In this document: positions 51,262-62,621 of the stretch, piece after piece
How positions within the stretch are numbered: the first letter of the stretch is position 1
How the letters are laid out: every line of letters starts with the position of its first letter
Source: Mesostigma viride
Lineage: Eukaryota > Streptophyta > Mesostigmatophyceae > Mesostigmatales > Mesostigmataceae
Assembly: GCA_009746045.1 (NCBI GenBank)
Contig: RPFO01000065.1
Span: 5,345,368-5,409,367 of the forward strand
DNA: 64,000 bases
Direction of reading: 5' to 3'
The notes under the pieces: model-generated
Told to the model about the DNA's origin: nothing
What the model saw: the letters and a program-made list of their open reading frames with translations, nothing else
Database searches by the model: none
Translations under genes and position numbers: made by a program

Positions 51262-53703
51262 TGGATGGTGGTGGTGGGTGGCTGGCATGCATGGATGGTG
51301 GTGGTGGGTGGCTGGCACGCATGGATGGTGGTGGTGGGTGGCTGGCACGCATGGATGATGGTGGTGGGTGGCTGGCATGCATGGATGGTGGTGGTGGTGG
51401 CTGGCATGCATGGATGGTGGTGGTGGGTGGCTGGCATGCATGGATGGTGGTGGTGGGGTGCTGGCACGCATGGATGGTGGTGGTGGGTGGCTGGCATGCA
51501 TGGATGGTGGTGGTGGGGTGCTGGCACGCATGGATGGTGGTGGTGGGGTGCTGGCATGCATGGATGATGGTGGTGGGGTGCTGGCATGCATGGATGGTGG
51601 TGGTGGGGTGCTGGCACGCATGGATGGTGGTGGTGGGGTGCTGGCATGCATGGATGATGGTGGTGGGGTGCTGGCATGCATGGATGGTGGTGGTGGGTGG
51701 CTGGCATGCATGGATGATGGTGGTGGGGTGCTGGCATGCATGGATGGTGGTGGTGGGTGGCTGGCACGCATGGATGGTGGTGGTGGGTGGCTGGCACGCA
51801 TGGATGGTGGTGGTGGGTGGCTGGCACGCATGGATGGTGGTGGTGGGTGGCTGGCACGCATGGATGATGGTGGTGGGTGGCTGGCATGCATGGATGGTGG
51901 TGGTGGGGTGCTGGCACGCATGGATGGTGGTGGTGGGGTGCTGGCATGCATGGATGATGGTGGTGGGGTGCTGGCATGCATGGATGGTGGTGGTGGGTGG
52001 CTGGCACGCATGGATGGTGGTGGTGGGTGGCTGGCACGCATGGATGATGGTGGTGGGTGGCTGGCATGCATGGATGGTGGTGGTGGGTGGCTGGCATGCA
52101 TGGATGGTGGTGGTGGGTGGCTGGCATGCATGGATGGTGGTGGTGGGGTGCTGGCACGCATGGATGGTGGTGGTGGGGTGCTGGCACGCATGGATGGTGG
52201 TGGTGGGTGGCTGGCATGCATGGATGGTGGTGGTGGGGTGCTGGCACGCATGGATGGTGGTGGTGGGGTGCTGGCATGCATGGATGATGGTGGTGGGGTG
52301 CTGGCATGCATGGATGGTGGTGGTGGGGTGCTGGCACGCATGGATGGTGGTGGTGGGGTGCTGGCATGCATGGATGATGGTGGTGGGGTGCTGGCATGCA
52401 TGGATGGTGGTGGTGGGTGGCTGGCATGCATGGATGGTGGTGGTGGGTGGCTGGCATGCATGGATGGTGGTGGTGGGGTGCTGGCACGCATGGATGGTGG
52501 TGGTGGGGTGCTGGCACGCATGGATGGTGGTGGTGGGTGGCTGGCATGCATGGATGGTGGTGGTGGGGTGCTGGCACGCATGGATGGTGGTGGTGGGGTG
52601 CTGGCACGCATGGATGGTGGTGGTGGGTGGCTGGCATGCATGGATGGTGGTGGTGGGGTGCTGGCACGCATGGATGGTGGTGGTGGGGTGCTGGCATGCA
52701 TGGATGGTGGTGGTGGGTGGCTGGCATGCATGGATGGTGGTGGTGGGTGGCTGGCACGCATGGATGGTGGTGGTGGGTGGCTGGCACGCATGGATGGTGG
52801 TGGTGGGTGGCTGGCACGCATGGATGGTGGTGGTGGGTGGCTGGCACGCATGGATGGTGGTGGTGGGTGCTGGCACGCATGGATGGTGGTGGTGGGGTGC
52901 TGGCACGCATGGATGGTGGTGGTGGGTGGCTGGCATGCATGGATGGTGGTGGTGGGTGCTGGCACGCATGGATGGTGGTGGTGGGGTGCTGGCATGCATG
53001 GATGATGGTGGTGGGGTGCTGGCATGCATGGATGGTGGTGGTGGGTGGCTGGCATGCATGGATGATGGTGGTGGGGTGCTGGCATGCATGGATGGTGGTG
53101 GTGGGTGGCTGGCATGCATGGATGGTGGTGGTGGGTGGCTGGCACGCATGGATGGTGGTGGTGGGTGGCTGGCACGCATGGATGGTGGTGGTGGGTGGCT
53201 GGCACGCATGGATGGTGGTGGTGGGTGCTGGCACGCATGGATGATGGTGGTGGGTGGCTGGCACGCATGGATGGTGGTGGTGGGTGGCTGGCACGCATGG
53301 ATGATGGTGGTGGGTGGCTGGCATGCATGGATGGTGGTGGTGGGGTGCTGGCACGCATGGATGGTGGTGGTGGGGTGCTGGCATGCATGGATGATGGTGG
53401 TGGGGTGCTGGCATGCATGGATGGTGGTGGTGGGTGGCTGGCACGCATGGATGGTGGTGGTGGGGTGCTGGCATGCATGGATGGTGGTGGTGGGTGGCTG
53501 GCACGCATGGATGGTGGTGGTGGGTGGCTGGCACGCATGGATGGTGGTGGTGGGGTGCTGGCATGCATGGATGATGGTGGTGGGGTGCTGGCATGCATGG
53601 ATGGTGGTGGTGGGTGGCTGGCACGCATGGATGGTGGTGGTGGGTGGCTGGCACGCATGGATGATGGTGGTGGGGTGCTGGCATGCATGGATGGTGGTGG
53701 TGG
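51262..53703 (+). repeat. 30-bp minisatellite, ~81 units
   Basis: Units of the form GCATGGATGGTGGTGGTGGG followed by TGGCTGGCAT, varying at three sites: GGTGG/GATGG, GGTGGCTGG/GGGTGCTGG, and CAT/CAC before GCATGG. A few units are 29 or 27 bp, shifting the phase (near 51,391, 52,866, 52,946 and 53,223). With 30-bp units free of stops, several frames on both strands stay open for 500-960 codons; none is taken as a gene. Confidence 0.95.
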
Positions 53704-54205
53704 ACATATCGCTGGCTGAGGACCAACACGAAAAAAGAGGCCATATCGCTGGCTGAGGACCAACACGAAAAAAGAAAACATATCGCTGGCTGACGACCAA
53801 CACGAAAAAAGAAAACATATCGCTGGCTGACGACCAACACGAAAAAAGAAAACATTTAGCTGGCTTAGGACCAACACGAAAAAAGAAAACATTTAGCTGG
53901 CAGAGGACCAATACGAAAAAATACTCTGGTCGCTCGCTGAGGACCAACCCTTAAAAAGAAGCCGTGTCGCTGGCTGAGGACCAACACGAAAAAAGAAAAC
54001 ATATTGCTGGCTGAGGACCAACCCTAAAAAAGAAGGCATATCGCTGGCTGAGGACCAACACGAAAAAAGAAGCCATGTCGCTGGCTGAGGACCAACCCTT
54101 AAAAAGAAGGCATATCGCTGGCCGAGAACCAACCAGAAAAAAGAAGTCATGTCGCTGGCTGAGGACCAACACGAAAAAACAAGCCATATCGCTGGCTGAG
54201 GACTA
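53704..54205 (+). repeat. ~37-bp tandem array
   Basis: About 13 units with CATATCGCTGGCTGAGGACC followed by AACACGAAAAAAGAA. It follows directly on the 30-bp array. On the minus strand it reads as repeated FFRVGPQPA/CWSSASDM peptides, which is a repeat artefact. Confidence 0.9.
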
Positions 54206-54740
54206 CAAAAGGGCATCATAGACGCCACCCTGCTCGCGCGAGTAAGTAGGGGTTCGTTGCACATTTACCTGCACGCATAAATCAGGAAGGGGGAAAAACG
54301 GCATTGAACAGGACCACGATTAGAATTGGGCTAGCTATAAACTAACCGGACCATTTGAAGGCATAGCAACAAACATCACGCTCGACATCAAAAAAGACTG
54401 CGCTGTTGATGCACCTTTTTCATTATGGCGGCGAGTTGAGGCGGCAGATTCCTCACCATCTTCAGCTAGGCAGCGATGATTATTACAGAAAACAGCTATG
54501 GCGGCAGCAGTGGTGGTGCGGTTTTCGAAACCCAACAGCTGTTGTGACCGATCGTCCGTGGAGCGACCCCTGTCAACGGCCCAGCGTAACCGGCGTTCAG
54601 GACGGAAAACGTGGCATGCTCGCCATTCGGCCAACGAGGCGAAACGCGGCGCTAGATTATTCTTATTGACAAACCGCGCATGCGGATTGGACGACTCACA
54701 ATGTGACGTAATCCAAGCGTCGGTCTTCACGGTCCCGCAG
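54206..54740. other. Spacer, possible divergent promoter region
   Basis: No gene is supported. A 131-codon minus-strand frame (54,730-54,335) lacks recognisable features. The position between the divergent large genes makes it a candidate regulatory region. Confidence 0.4.
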
Positions 54741-54750
54741 GTATAAAAAG
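54741..54750 (+). promoter_or_regulatory. TATA-like box
   Basis: TATAAAAAGG stands out in otherwise GC-rich sequence. It is about 40 bp before an ATG (54,786) that could start the transposase gene. Functional use is inferred. Confidence 0.4.
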
Positions 54751-54785
54751 GAACAACACGCAGCCAATTTGACGCTACAATCGGG

Positions 54786-55598
54786 ATGTTTGGATTCGGG
54801 CGTCACCATGCTGCCGTGGATAACGACGTCCGCGGTTCGATTCTAGCGTGAGCCCGGTGCTTTTTTGCACGTCGTCTGAGAGATCATCTGTCATATTACC
54901 ACCAGTCGTCACTCTGCAAAGCGACGTGCCTACTGCCACGTGGTATGGCAAAAATTTCGAATGCAGAACTTTTGGGGTATACAAATAAATATATTAATGA
55001 ATCGGGTATAGTAAATGTATGGGGATATATACTAACATGCTAGCCAATATATTTATACTTTCTGCTGTCCATATGCTTATTATTATGATTATTGTTATGA
55101 ATATGATATATGTTCTTTCTAATATTTGTTAAATATATTTTCCTATTTACTGCTAACTTACTGTACTAGTTTTTTATATAAATGACTAGTACTAGATAGA
55201 TTAATGCCATGAATACAAATTTAAAATATAGATTAAATTTTATGACAATATTACATATATTTATGGACATCACTCTTTTTTTCATACAATAAGTAGAAAA
55301 TATTTAGTATTAGAGATAGCTAGTCTGTCCAGTTCATATTTCTTTTATCTAAACAATAATGATTGTAATAGAAATAGTACTAAATACTAATTAAAACTAT
55401 ATAAATACCAATAAATACTTTCCATATTTCTGCTACATAATTAAACAATAATGATTAAAACAATTATGTTCAATATTCAATTTCATTTAGTAGAATCTTA
55501 AATAATTCCATGAATTAATTCACGTATTTTCCTGTCTTGGTGTGATCATCCAGGTACCTCGGCAACGACACGACACGCCTGAAAAATGAGCCGGGAAG
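54786..55598 (+). CDS. Tentative first two exons of the transposase gene
   Basis: 54786-54847 would encode MFGFGRHHAAVDNDVRGSIL and end at GC|GTGAGC. 55554-55598 (after TCATCCAG) would continue YLGNDTTRLKNEPG to AAG|GTGTGT. The two match in phase. The second does not match the phase of the exon at 57,855, so a further exon is missing or the join is wrong. The SDR element lies in the gap. Confidence 0.25.
54985..55540. other. AT-rich non-coding segment
   Basis: About 550 bp at roughly three quarters A+T, in contrast with both flanks, with no usable reading frame. It would be the first intron of the transposase gene if the tentative exons are right. Confidence 0.6.
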
Positions 55599-55842
55599 GT
55601 GTGTTTCCAATGATGCAAATCTTGGTCGCGCTGCAGCGCGACCTCTTCTCAGTTCCATACGAAAAGGCCTTAAAACTTGTGTGTAACTTCGCAAGGGTCG
55701 CGCTGCAGAGCTACCAAAAATTTCATGAAGTTTGACTTTCTCTATATTTGCTTCGCAATTGAGATTCTTTTGTATCTGCGAAGAAGGTGGGGTCATTTCG
55801 CGGAGTGACCCTGCTAATATGTTAATTGTCCGTGAATTTCTT

Positions 55843-57841
55843 TTCATACACCCGTTTGCTCACCATAGTCACCAGCATCTTTGTTAAAACAATAAGTAGA
55901 TGCATACAGACAGGTAGCGGTTACAGAACCGCTATTAAGAACTCCTTAGGCATGGCTCGCGATTACCCGCGCAGACCAGGCCACCAAAGAGGGTGGGTGG
56001 GTGGGACAAGAAAAAAGACCACAACAATGTCACTACGCCGCCAAAGTAGTCAAACTGCCCTAGCACGGGGCTGACATCAGCAACCGAGCTTAACTTAACA
56101 CGCCAACCTGAGAATGTAGCGACACCTACCGTACCACAAAAACAACAACCAATCAAATACCCTTTCCGAAAGGTTCTAATTATCATTCAACAAACCGGTT
56201 CAACAAACCCGGCCCTGTCAAACTTTAAGCATAAGATTGTTTCGAGATTGTAGCACAATAGGGCCACTGCCCCTACTAACAATTCCAGGTCGCCAGCCAT
56301 TAGCCAAATCCGGTTACATCTGCCAAACCCGCCCGGTTCAGCCGACCATCCAGGCGGCTCCCGTGAGCGGCCTTATTCCCCGCCTCACTTCGAGAAACTC
56401 TTTTCAAAGAAATCCGATTCATACACCCGTTTGCTCACCATAGTCACCAGCATCTTTGTTAAAACAATAAGTAGATGCATACAGACAGGTAGCGGTTACA
56501 GAACCGCTATTAAGAACTCCTTAGGCATGGCTCGCGATTACCCAACCTCCCCTTCCTGGCCCTCCGGTCCGCTAAAGAAGCACCATTTCCTTTCCCGTCA
56601 AAAGCTGTCCTGTCGCGATGGGCGCTCTCCGTTGCCAGAAAACAGATTTAATTCCCAGCGACTGTGAATGCACAAAAATTCATGCACTGTCAATCGACAC
56701 AGCTCGCATTTTTGACCCCACTCGGGGGCCCCCGCTGACCTCGTTGCCGACCTCTTCTCTGGTCCGCTAAGGGGTGCTGTCGCGGAACACAAAGTCAAAG
56801 CAAAAGCTGCTTACTGGCGCCGCTGATTCCAGCCGACGCCCAGTTTACAACTTTTTTGAAGAGCAACCAACCTAGTGCCGAGCACATAAACACTCCTTCC
56901 GTACAAAAAAGTGGAAATACCACTGATTACGAAATCAAGTTGGCTTTCAGCCCTTGCCTCCTGCGCCGAGGCTCCGTGTCCCACAACGGTGACTTAAATT
57001 TTTTACCCCCCCGAGCCGCGGCGGCCCTCAAGCCAAGCCCAACCCGGAATGCAAGCATTTCCAGGTACGAGACAACTCAAAGGCAGGCCAGCCTGCCGAC
57101 AGCCCAACCCGAGGCGCAAGCATCCCCAGGTACGGAACCATCAAAAAGCAAGCTAGCCCTTGCCCAACCCGGCCAGCTGGCCGTTTCTTTCAAACAAACC
57201 AGCCATTAAATAATGCATCAGCCCCCGCTTCGCATTTAAACCCCGATCACCCGGACATTAATTCCGGGCCAGTGGCAGCCATGAATCCCAACCGCCTTAA
57301 GCAGCCAGGGATCATGGATGCCGGAAATTTGGTTAACAAATTTTAGCCCCGCACCCATGCTGAGCGCAAGGCTGGTGAGGCACTTCTTGTACCGCCATAG
57401 CCTCAGCCGTCGGCGCTCAGCCAACGTTTACAAGAAAAAAGACCACAACAATGTCACTACGCCGCCAAAGTAGTCAAACTGCCCTAGCACGGGGCTGACA
57501 TCAGCAACCGAGCTTAACTTAACACGCCAACCTGAGAATGTAGCGACACCTACCGTACCACAAAAACAACAACCAATCAAATACCCTTTCCGAAAGGTTC
57601 TAATTATCATTCAACAAACCGGTTCAACAAACCCGGCCCTGTCAAACTTTAAGCATAAGATTGTTTCGAGATTGTAGCACAATAGGGCCACTGCCCCTAC
57701 TAACAATTCCAGGTCGCCAGCCATTAGCCAAATCCGGTTACATCTGCCAAACCCGCCCGGTTCAGCCGACCATCCAGGCGGCTCCCGTGAGCGGCCTTAT
57801 TCCCCGCCTCACTTCGAGAAACTCTTTTCAAAGAAATCCGA
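55843..57841 (-). mobile_element. Split-direct-repeat retroelement 2 (non-autonomous)
   Basis: Minus-strand order: A1 (57841-57430), internal (57429-56544, 886 bp), B1 (56543-56418), A2 (56417-56006), a 37-bp gap, B2 (55968-55843). A copies are 412 bp and B copies 126 bp; each pair looks identical by eye, implying recent insertion. The layout is the same as element 1. The repeats are related: A ends TTCAAAGAA..CCGA in both, and B holds ACCAGCATCTT and TTAAAACAATAAGT in both. No protein is encoded. Its right edge is only 13 bp from the acceptor (TTTCTGCAG) of the transposase exon at 57,855. Confidence 0.75.
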
Positions 57842-57854
57842 TTTGTTTCTGCAG

Positions 57855-60800
57855 CACGGGAACGGGTGTTTCTTTCGCCAACCTCCTCCTCCTTGCGTGG
57901 CGGCTTTGCTAATCGACTCAATGCCCACAACTTGAGCATCGGGACACCGACGCCCCTTGCAGCGGATCTGAAAAACAGCTCGAAACGAAATTTCGGGAAT
58001 GAGAACCGCAGCACCTCGCCCGCCGTCAGGAAGCCAGCGAAAAGGCCTGGCCAGTACGCCGAGAAGAAGTCTGTTGTGGGGACTCATCTTGCTGATGAGG
58101 CGTACAACGTAGTTCATCACATGAGGAATGAATCTACCAAGCGGGCCTCTTTTGAGGAGATTGTTGATGGCTTCAATAAGAGGGCTGACGAGCTCAAGGC
58201 GGAGCATTTTGACATTCCGGTGGCCAAGCTTTTTGATGAGCAGCGGCTTGCACAACTGTCGAGGTCTTGGGTGGCTCGGCTGATCGCCCTTTTTGACGAC
58301 CTGTCGAAATCCGACCATGACAGAGACGTCAAGATCATTTTGGTGTCAACTCTTTTTTGTGGGGACGACATCGAGAAGGAGTTTTCGGCGGCAGAGTTGG
58401 AGAGAATGACGGGTGTCCCCGCGAAGACCATTCTCAAAGTTCGGGCGATCAGAAAGCAACAGAAGATGGAGTTCCTGACGCGTGCGCTGGCGCGAAAGAA
58501 GAGGAAGTTGCCCCAATTTGTAATCGAGTCGATCGCGCAGGCTTGGACTGATGAGGAGAACTCGCGCGCTTCGCCCCAAGAGAGGGATACCATAAAGACG
58601 CACGAACGAGTTGGCAATCGTGCGATTTTGGTTGGTGTCCAAGGGGCCTACTTCTACCTCACCTCGAAGGAGGACATATATCTCAAGTTTTTAGCGGAGC
58701 ACACGTACTGGGACAAGAAAAGTCCGCAGTATGAGAAGGATGTCGGCATCCATGTCGGATATACGACTTTCTGCAAGTACGCCCCCAAAACCGTCAAGGG
58801 GAAGTGGAAGGAGAGAAACGTGTGCGCCTGTGAGACGCATACGGTCATGCAGTCGAAGGTAGCGGCATGGACTAGGTACTGCAAGGCGAAGCACGGCAAG
58901 AACTGCAAGTGCGGCGACGAGTGTGAGGGATGTTTAAGGGCGAGATTGCCTGACGGCACGTGCGGGATGTTCGAAAGCCTGCACACGACCGAATGGGTGA
59001 AGCACTTCCATTGCCGTGTGGCGGAGGCGGATGGGGGTAGTGAGCTGGGGGGTGGGGCAAACTCGGCGAGAAACGAAGAGGAGGAAGGGGACAATAATGT
59101 GACGGAAGATGAATGGCAGGGGCAAGACCTTGACGATCTTGAAATAAATGAGAGGATCGTGGAGGATGAGGAAGGGGTGCCAAGGGTAGGGGACCCATCC
59201 ATGGAGGAGGGGTCTGTCTTTCGCATTCTGAAGAGGGCATGTATGGAGAACTCGTGTCCCGAGTCCCGGTGTGGCATCAAAGACTGGGTGTTGTGTGACC
59301 GGGACAAGAATTCAACAGAACTACTAAATTGGTTCAGATACGTGAAGAAGGAGGTAGTGGTTTCCCGACCGGCAGGGGAGGTAAGCGTGTTTGGATTTTG
59401 TGACGCAATTATTTCGCAGCGTCATTCTGCAGCGCGATGTTAATTTAAAGGCTTTTCTGATACTTTATGAATATGTTACTTGCAAATTTACTTCATCCCT
59501 TGGTTAAAACAGGACGCGACCGATCGGCGGGTCCCGGAGAAGGTCAAGCGGCCCGTACAGGAAACGATGAGGTCAACGCCCGCGCAGCTGAGGCTGGCGA
59601 TTATCGAGAGTTGGGAGGACTTTACCAACCACTGCTTTACGTCATGGTGGCAGTCGGCAACGATCAAGGACCGGGAGAGGAACATGACTGAGGGGGATGT
59701 GCTCGTGCATGGAGATTGGGCCGAGAATTACGAGAACAACAACTACGTCCAACTGCAGTCGCAGTACTTTCACAAGACGAGCTTTGTCCTCATGCCCATG
59801 ATCGTGCGATATTTGCACAATGGTGCGATGGCAAAGCGAACGTTCTTTTTTCTCGGGGAAGCCAAGATGAAGCGGGGAGAGCGGGCGCTCGTCTACGCGC
59901 TGAGGACAATCATGGAAACCCTGCGCGGACTTGGTGTGGGGGTGAAGAGGATGTTCATGTGCTCTGACAACTGCTCATCCCAGTTCAAGTCCAAGTACGT
60001 GGTTAACGCCGTCTTCCGCCTCCTCATGCAGGATCCCGACTTGGAATCCTTCGAGTACCACTACTTGGGTGAGCAGCACGGGAAGGGGGAGGTGGATGGT
60101 CAGGGAGCGAAGTTCAAGTGCATTGTGAGGAACATGCAATGCATTCCTGAGAACCAGGGCATCGTTACAGGGCGCCAGATCGTCTTGAAAGTACATGCGG
60201 GACAGCTGGGAAGGAGGCAAAACCACGAGCAGGGAGTCGGCCCGCGCTCGGGCAGAGGGCGTCCACCGTCATTTCTTTCATTTTCCTGAGGTGCGAAACT
60301 CAATTTTTCTTGAACTTGATTGAGGTATCTCTGCAGAGTGACCTTTTGCCCATTTGGATTTTATTATTTGATAATGCTAAAAGAACTGGTATGAATTAGC
60401 GTCTTATATAGTGAAAAATGCATGCAAAGCACTTTCAAAGGGGTATCTCTGCAGAGTGACCCTTCATGTGTACTTGATCTATTGACACATACCAACTTTC
60501 CGTTTCTGACATTCTCCCTCATTGCAGGACCTCGACTCCGGCGCCCGTATGATACCGACGCGTGTCGAGGCCATCAAGCAAGCGCACTGGTGGCGCCTGG
60601 ACAAGTCTGACCCGGGGCTCCTGATGATGAGGCGTTTTTCGTGCTACTGCCCAGCCTGCCTAGCTAACAGGTGGGAGGAGTGCCGGACCGAGTGGACACA
60701 TATCGAGGAATTTAACGATGAGGGCCAAACGATGAAAACTTTCCGCCTGATGCCGCCAACGCAGCCCATACCTCCGGTTCGCCAGCTGACGCGGGCGGAA

Positions 60801-61229
60801 CTGCTGAAGGATCAAAGGGATGCCATTGGCAGGCAGATGCGCATGTATGATTACATCGCAGTTCCGTCAGACAGAGAGGACGTGAACCACAATTCCGCCC
60901 ACCCTTTTTGGGTGATGCAGGTGGTGAGGGAGGCCTCAGTGCTGGAGAAGGAGGAGGTTAGGTGGGTTGAGGGACAAAACGGACGGCAGAAGGAGATTTT
61001 CTTGCCCGGCCACGCCGTTCTGGCGGTTCGGCTGTGGAAGCGAGATATGCATGACCCCCTGCATTTTACTCTGGATTTGGCTGATTGGCCGGAGTCCCGC
61101 CCAGCCGACCTGGTCGATTGCTATCTGTGCATCTCCGCTGCTCTTCCGCTCCAGTGCATGGTCCTTGGCAACCAAAGGCAAGCCTACGTTGATATGAGCA
61201 AGGAGCTTGACGCGTGCACAACGGTCTGA
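57855..61229 (+). pseudogene. DDE-type transposase-like gene with one frameshift
   Basis: Exons 57855-59380, 59513-60290 and 60528-61229 (stop TGA), phase 0 at both introns. Exon 1 has a basic start, helical blocks (SFEEIVDGFNKRADELKAEH, ELERMTGVPAKTILKVRAIR) and a Cys/His cluster (CACETHTV...CKCGDECEGC, ~58,828-58,950), then an acidic linker. Exon 2 carries LVHGDWAENYENNNYV, MFMCSDNCSSQFKSKYV and GEQHGKGEVDGQGAKFK, the spaced acidic residues of an RNase H-fold transposase. Exon 3 has a CYCPACLANRW motif. One extra A in AAA at 60,188-60,190 breaks the frame; one A less restores reading through to the donor CCTGAG|GTGCGA. The superfamily is not assigned. The apparent GTG at 57,866 is not a start. 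Confidence 0.65.
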
Positions 61230-61449
61230 AAGTGCCAAAAAATAGCCTTATTACTCCTGCACGACGCAATTATAGTCGAAACATGCTAGATCTTGGTAGG
61301 TAGCATCTTCAGGACACTAGTAGAAGGATTGCAACTTTCCGGACCTACCGGACCTCAGCTGACCTATTTTTGGCATGTCTATTTTTAGCATTTTTCAGGA
61401 TTTTAATATAAACAAATACCTTCTAATATGCAAATGAAGAGTTCTTGAC
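61230..61449. other. Spacer after the transposase gene
   Basis: No gene or clear inverted-repeat end was found here. A terminal repeat of the transposon, if any, should lie in this stretch or in the satellite that follows. Confidence 0.4.
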
Positions 61450-62040
61450 CTGGCTGTTTGCAAGTAAGTTGATACTCATGACTAATGACTGTACACAAGA
61501 TCTGATGGTCATCCAACCGCATTTGGTGACAAAATGCCACCAAATGCTAGCAAAAATGTGCGTTTTTCGTATTTTTCATCACATTTCATGGCAGTTTCCA
61601 TACAAGATGTGCTCCGTTGAGGCTGGAAACTTGCAGGCATCTTAAACATCATTATTCTAGACATCCCACAAAAATTCAGGTCCATCATATGGTATTTGAT
61701 GTCAGTTTGCTCACAAATGTTACAAAAAATGCACGTTTTTCGTATTTTTCATCACATTTCATGGCAGTTTCCATACAAGATGTGCTCAGTTGAGGCTAGA
61801 AACTTGCATGCACCTTTGCCATCATTATTTTAGACATTCCACAAAAACTCAGGCCCATCATGGTTTATTTGATGTCCGTTTGCTCACAAATGTTACCAAA
61901 ATTGCACCTATTTCGTATTTTTCATCACATTTCATGGCAGTTTCCATACAAGATGTGCTCTGTTGAGGCTGGAAACTTGCATGCACCTTTGCCATCATTA
62001 TTTTAGACATTCCACAAAAACTCAGGCCCATCATATTCTA
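61450..62040 (+). repeat. ~174-bp tandem satellite, array 2
   Basis: About 3.5 units; GAGGCTGGAAACTTGCATGC-type markers at 61,619, 61,792 and 61,965 give 173-bp spacing. It shares period, orientation and blocks (AGGCTGGAAACTTGCA, CCCACAAAAATT) with array 1 at 26.4-27.4 kb. Confidence 0.85.
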
Positions 62041-62620
62041 TTTGGTAGAGTTATCAACGCCATACCTGCCAGTTTCCACTGCAAATGCTTACTATACCCA
62101 TGGATGCGAAACTGCCATTGTGGAATACATGGTGAGCTCCAAATTAGATTACTCATTAAAACATGAAAACCATTCACAAGTGATAAAACACAACCTCCAG
62201 GAGCCACACACAAAAGTTCATCGATATAAACACTGGCTGGGCACAGCTGACAATATGCACATGTGGCCATGTGGATGCTCACGCAATCTCCATTATACGG
62301 AGGGGCTTGCTGAAAATAATATTGGCAGCTGTCGAATGGGCTAGAAAGGTCATTTTACATGTACACCCACAGCATGCCAAGTATTGTAGCTGAAAATTAC
62401 TCCACAGGCGGCACGGCGTTGATGCGTTTGCGCGCCCTCATCTCGGTATCGCGAGGAGGTAGTGGCACCTCCCTGCACAATTTCTGCCTGACCTTGTCAG
62501 CCTTCATGTCCTGCACCAACATGGACACCCCCGTACCCTTGCCATTGGCATCACAGCCCAGCTAATTGAACAGTGGTTGGTGCAGCGCTTGGTGTCCTCC
62601 TTGCGCATGTGGTGCATGTG
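62041..62620. other. No gene seen
   Basis: Unique-looking sequence between the satellite and the tetranucleotide arrays; the short frames have no recognisable features. Confidence 0.4.
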
Positions 62621-62621
62621 C

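Larger units (their letters stand above)
42281..60463. repeat. Dispersed ~22-bp palindrome family (core CTGCAG)
   Basis: Consensus GGTCACTCTGCAGAGTGACC, a perfect palindrome extended by G and C at the ends. Copies or half-copies at 42281, 42399, 43771, 44003, 44919, 48414, 48630, 48862, 50519, 50622, 51142, 51197, 54907, 55624, 55695, 55789, 59419, 60324 and 60440, plus the 58-bp array. Most lie in introns of the two large genes. None was seen before 42 kb or after 60.5 kb. Confidence 0.85.

Noticed and set aside
51050-53947. Open frames of up to 965 codons on both strands
   Set aside because: They come from a 30-bp stop-free tandem repeat and the ~37-bp array beside it. Composition is purely periodic and several frames are open at once.
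55843-57841. Assembly duplication in place of a mobile element
   Set aside because: Considered, because the repeats look identical. The same complex order in an unrelated sequence at 45-47 kb makes a chance misassembly unlikely, though reads should confirm it.
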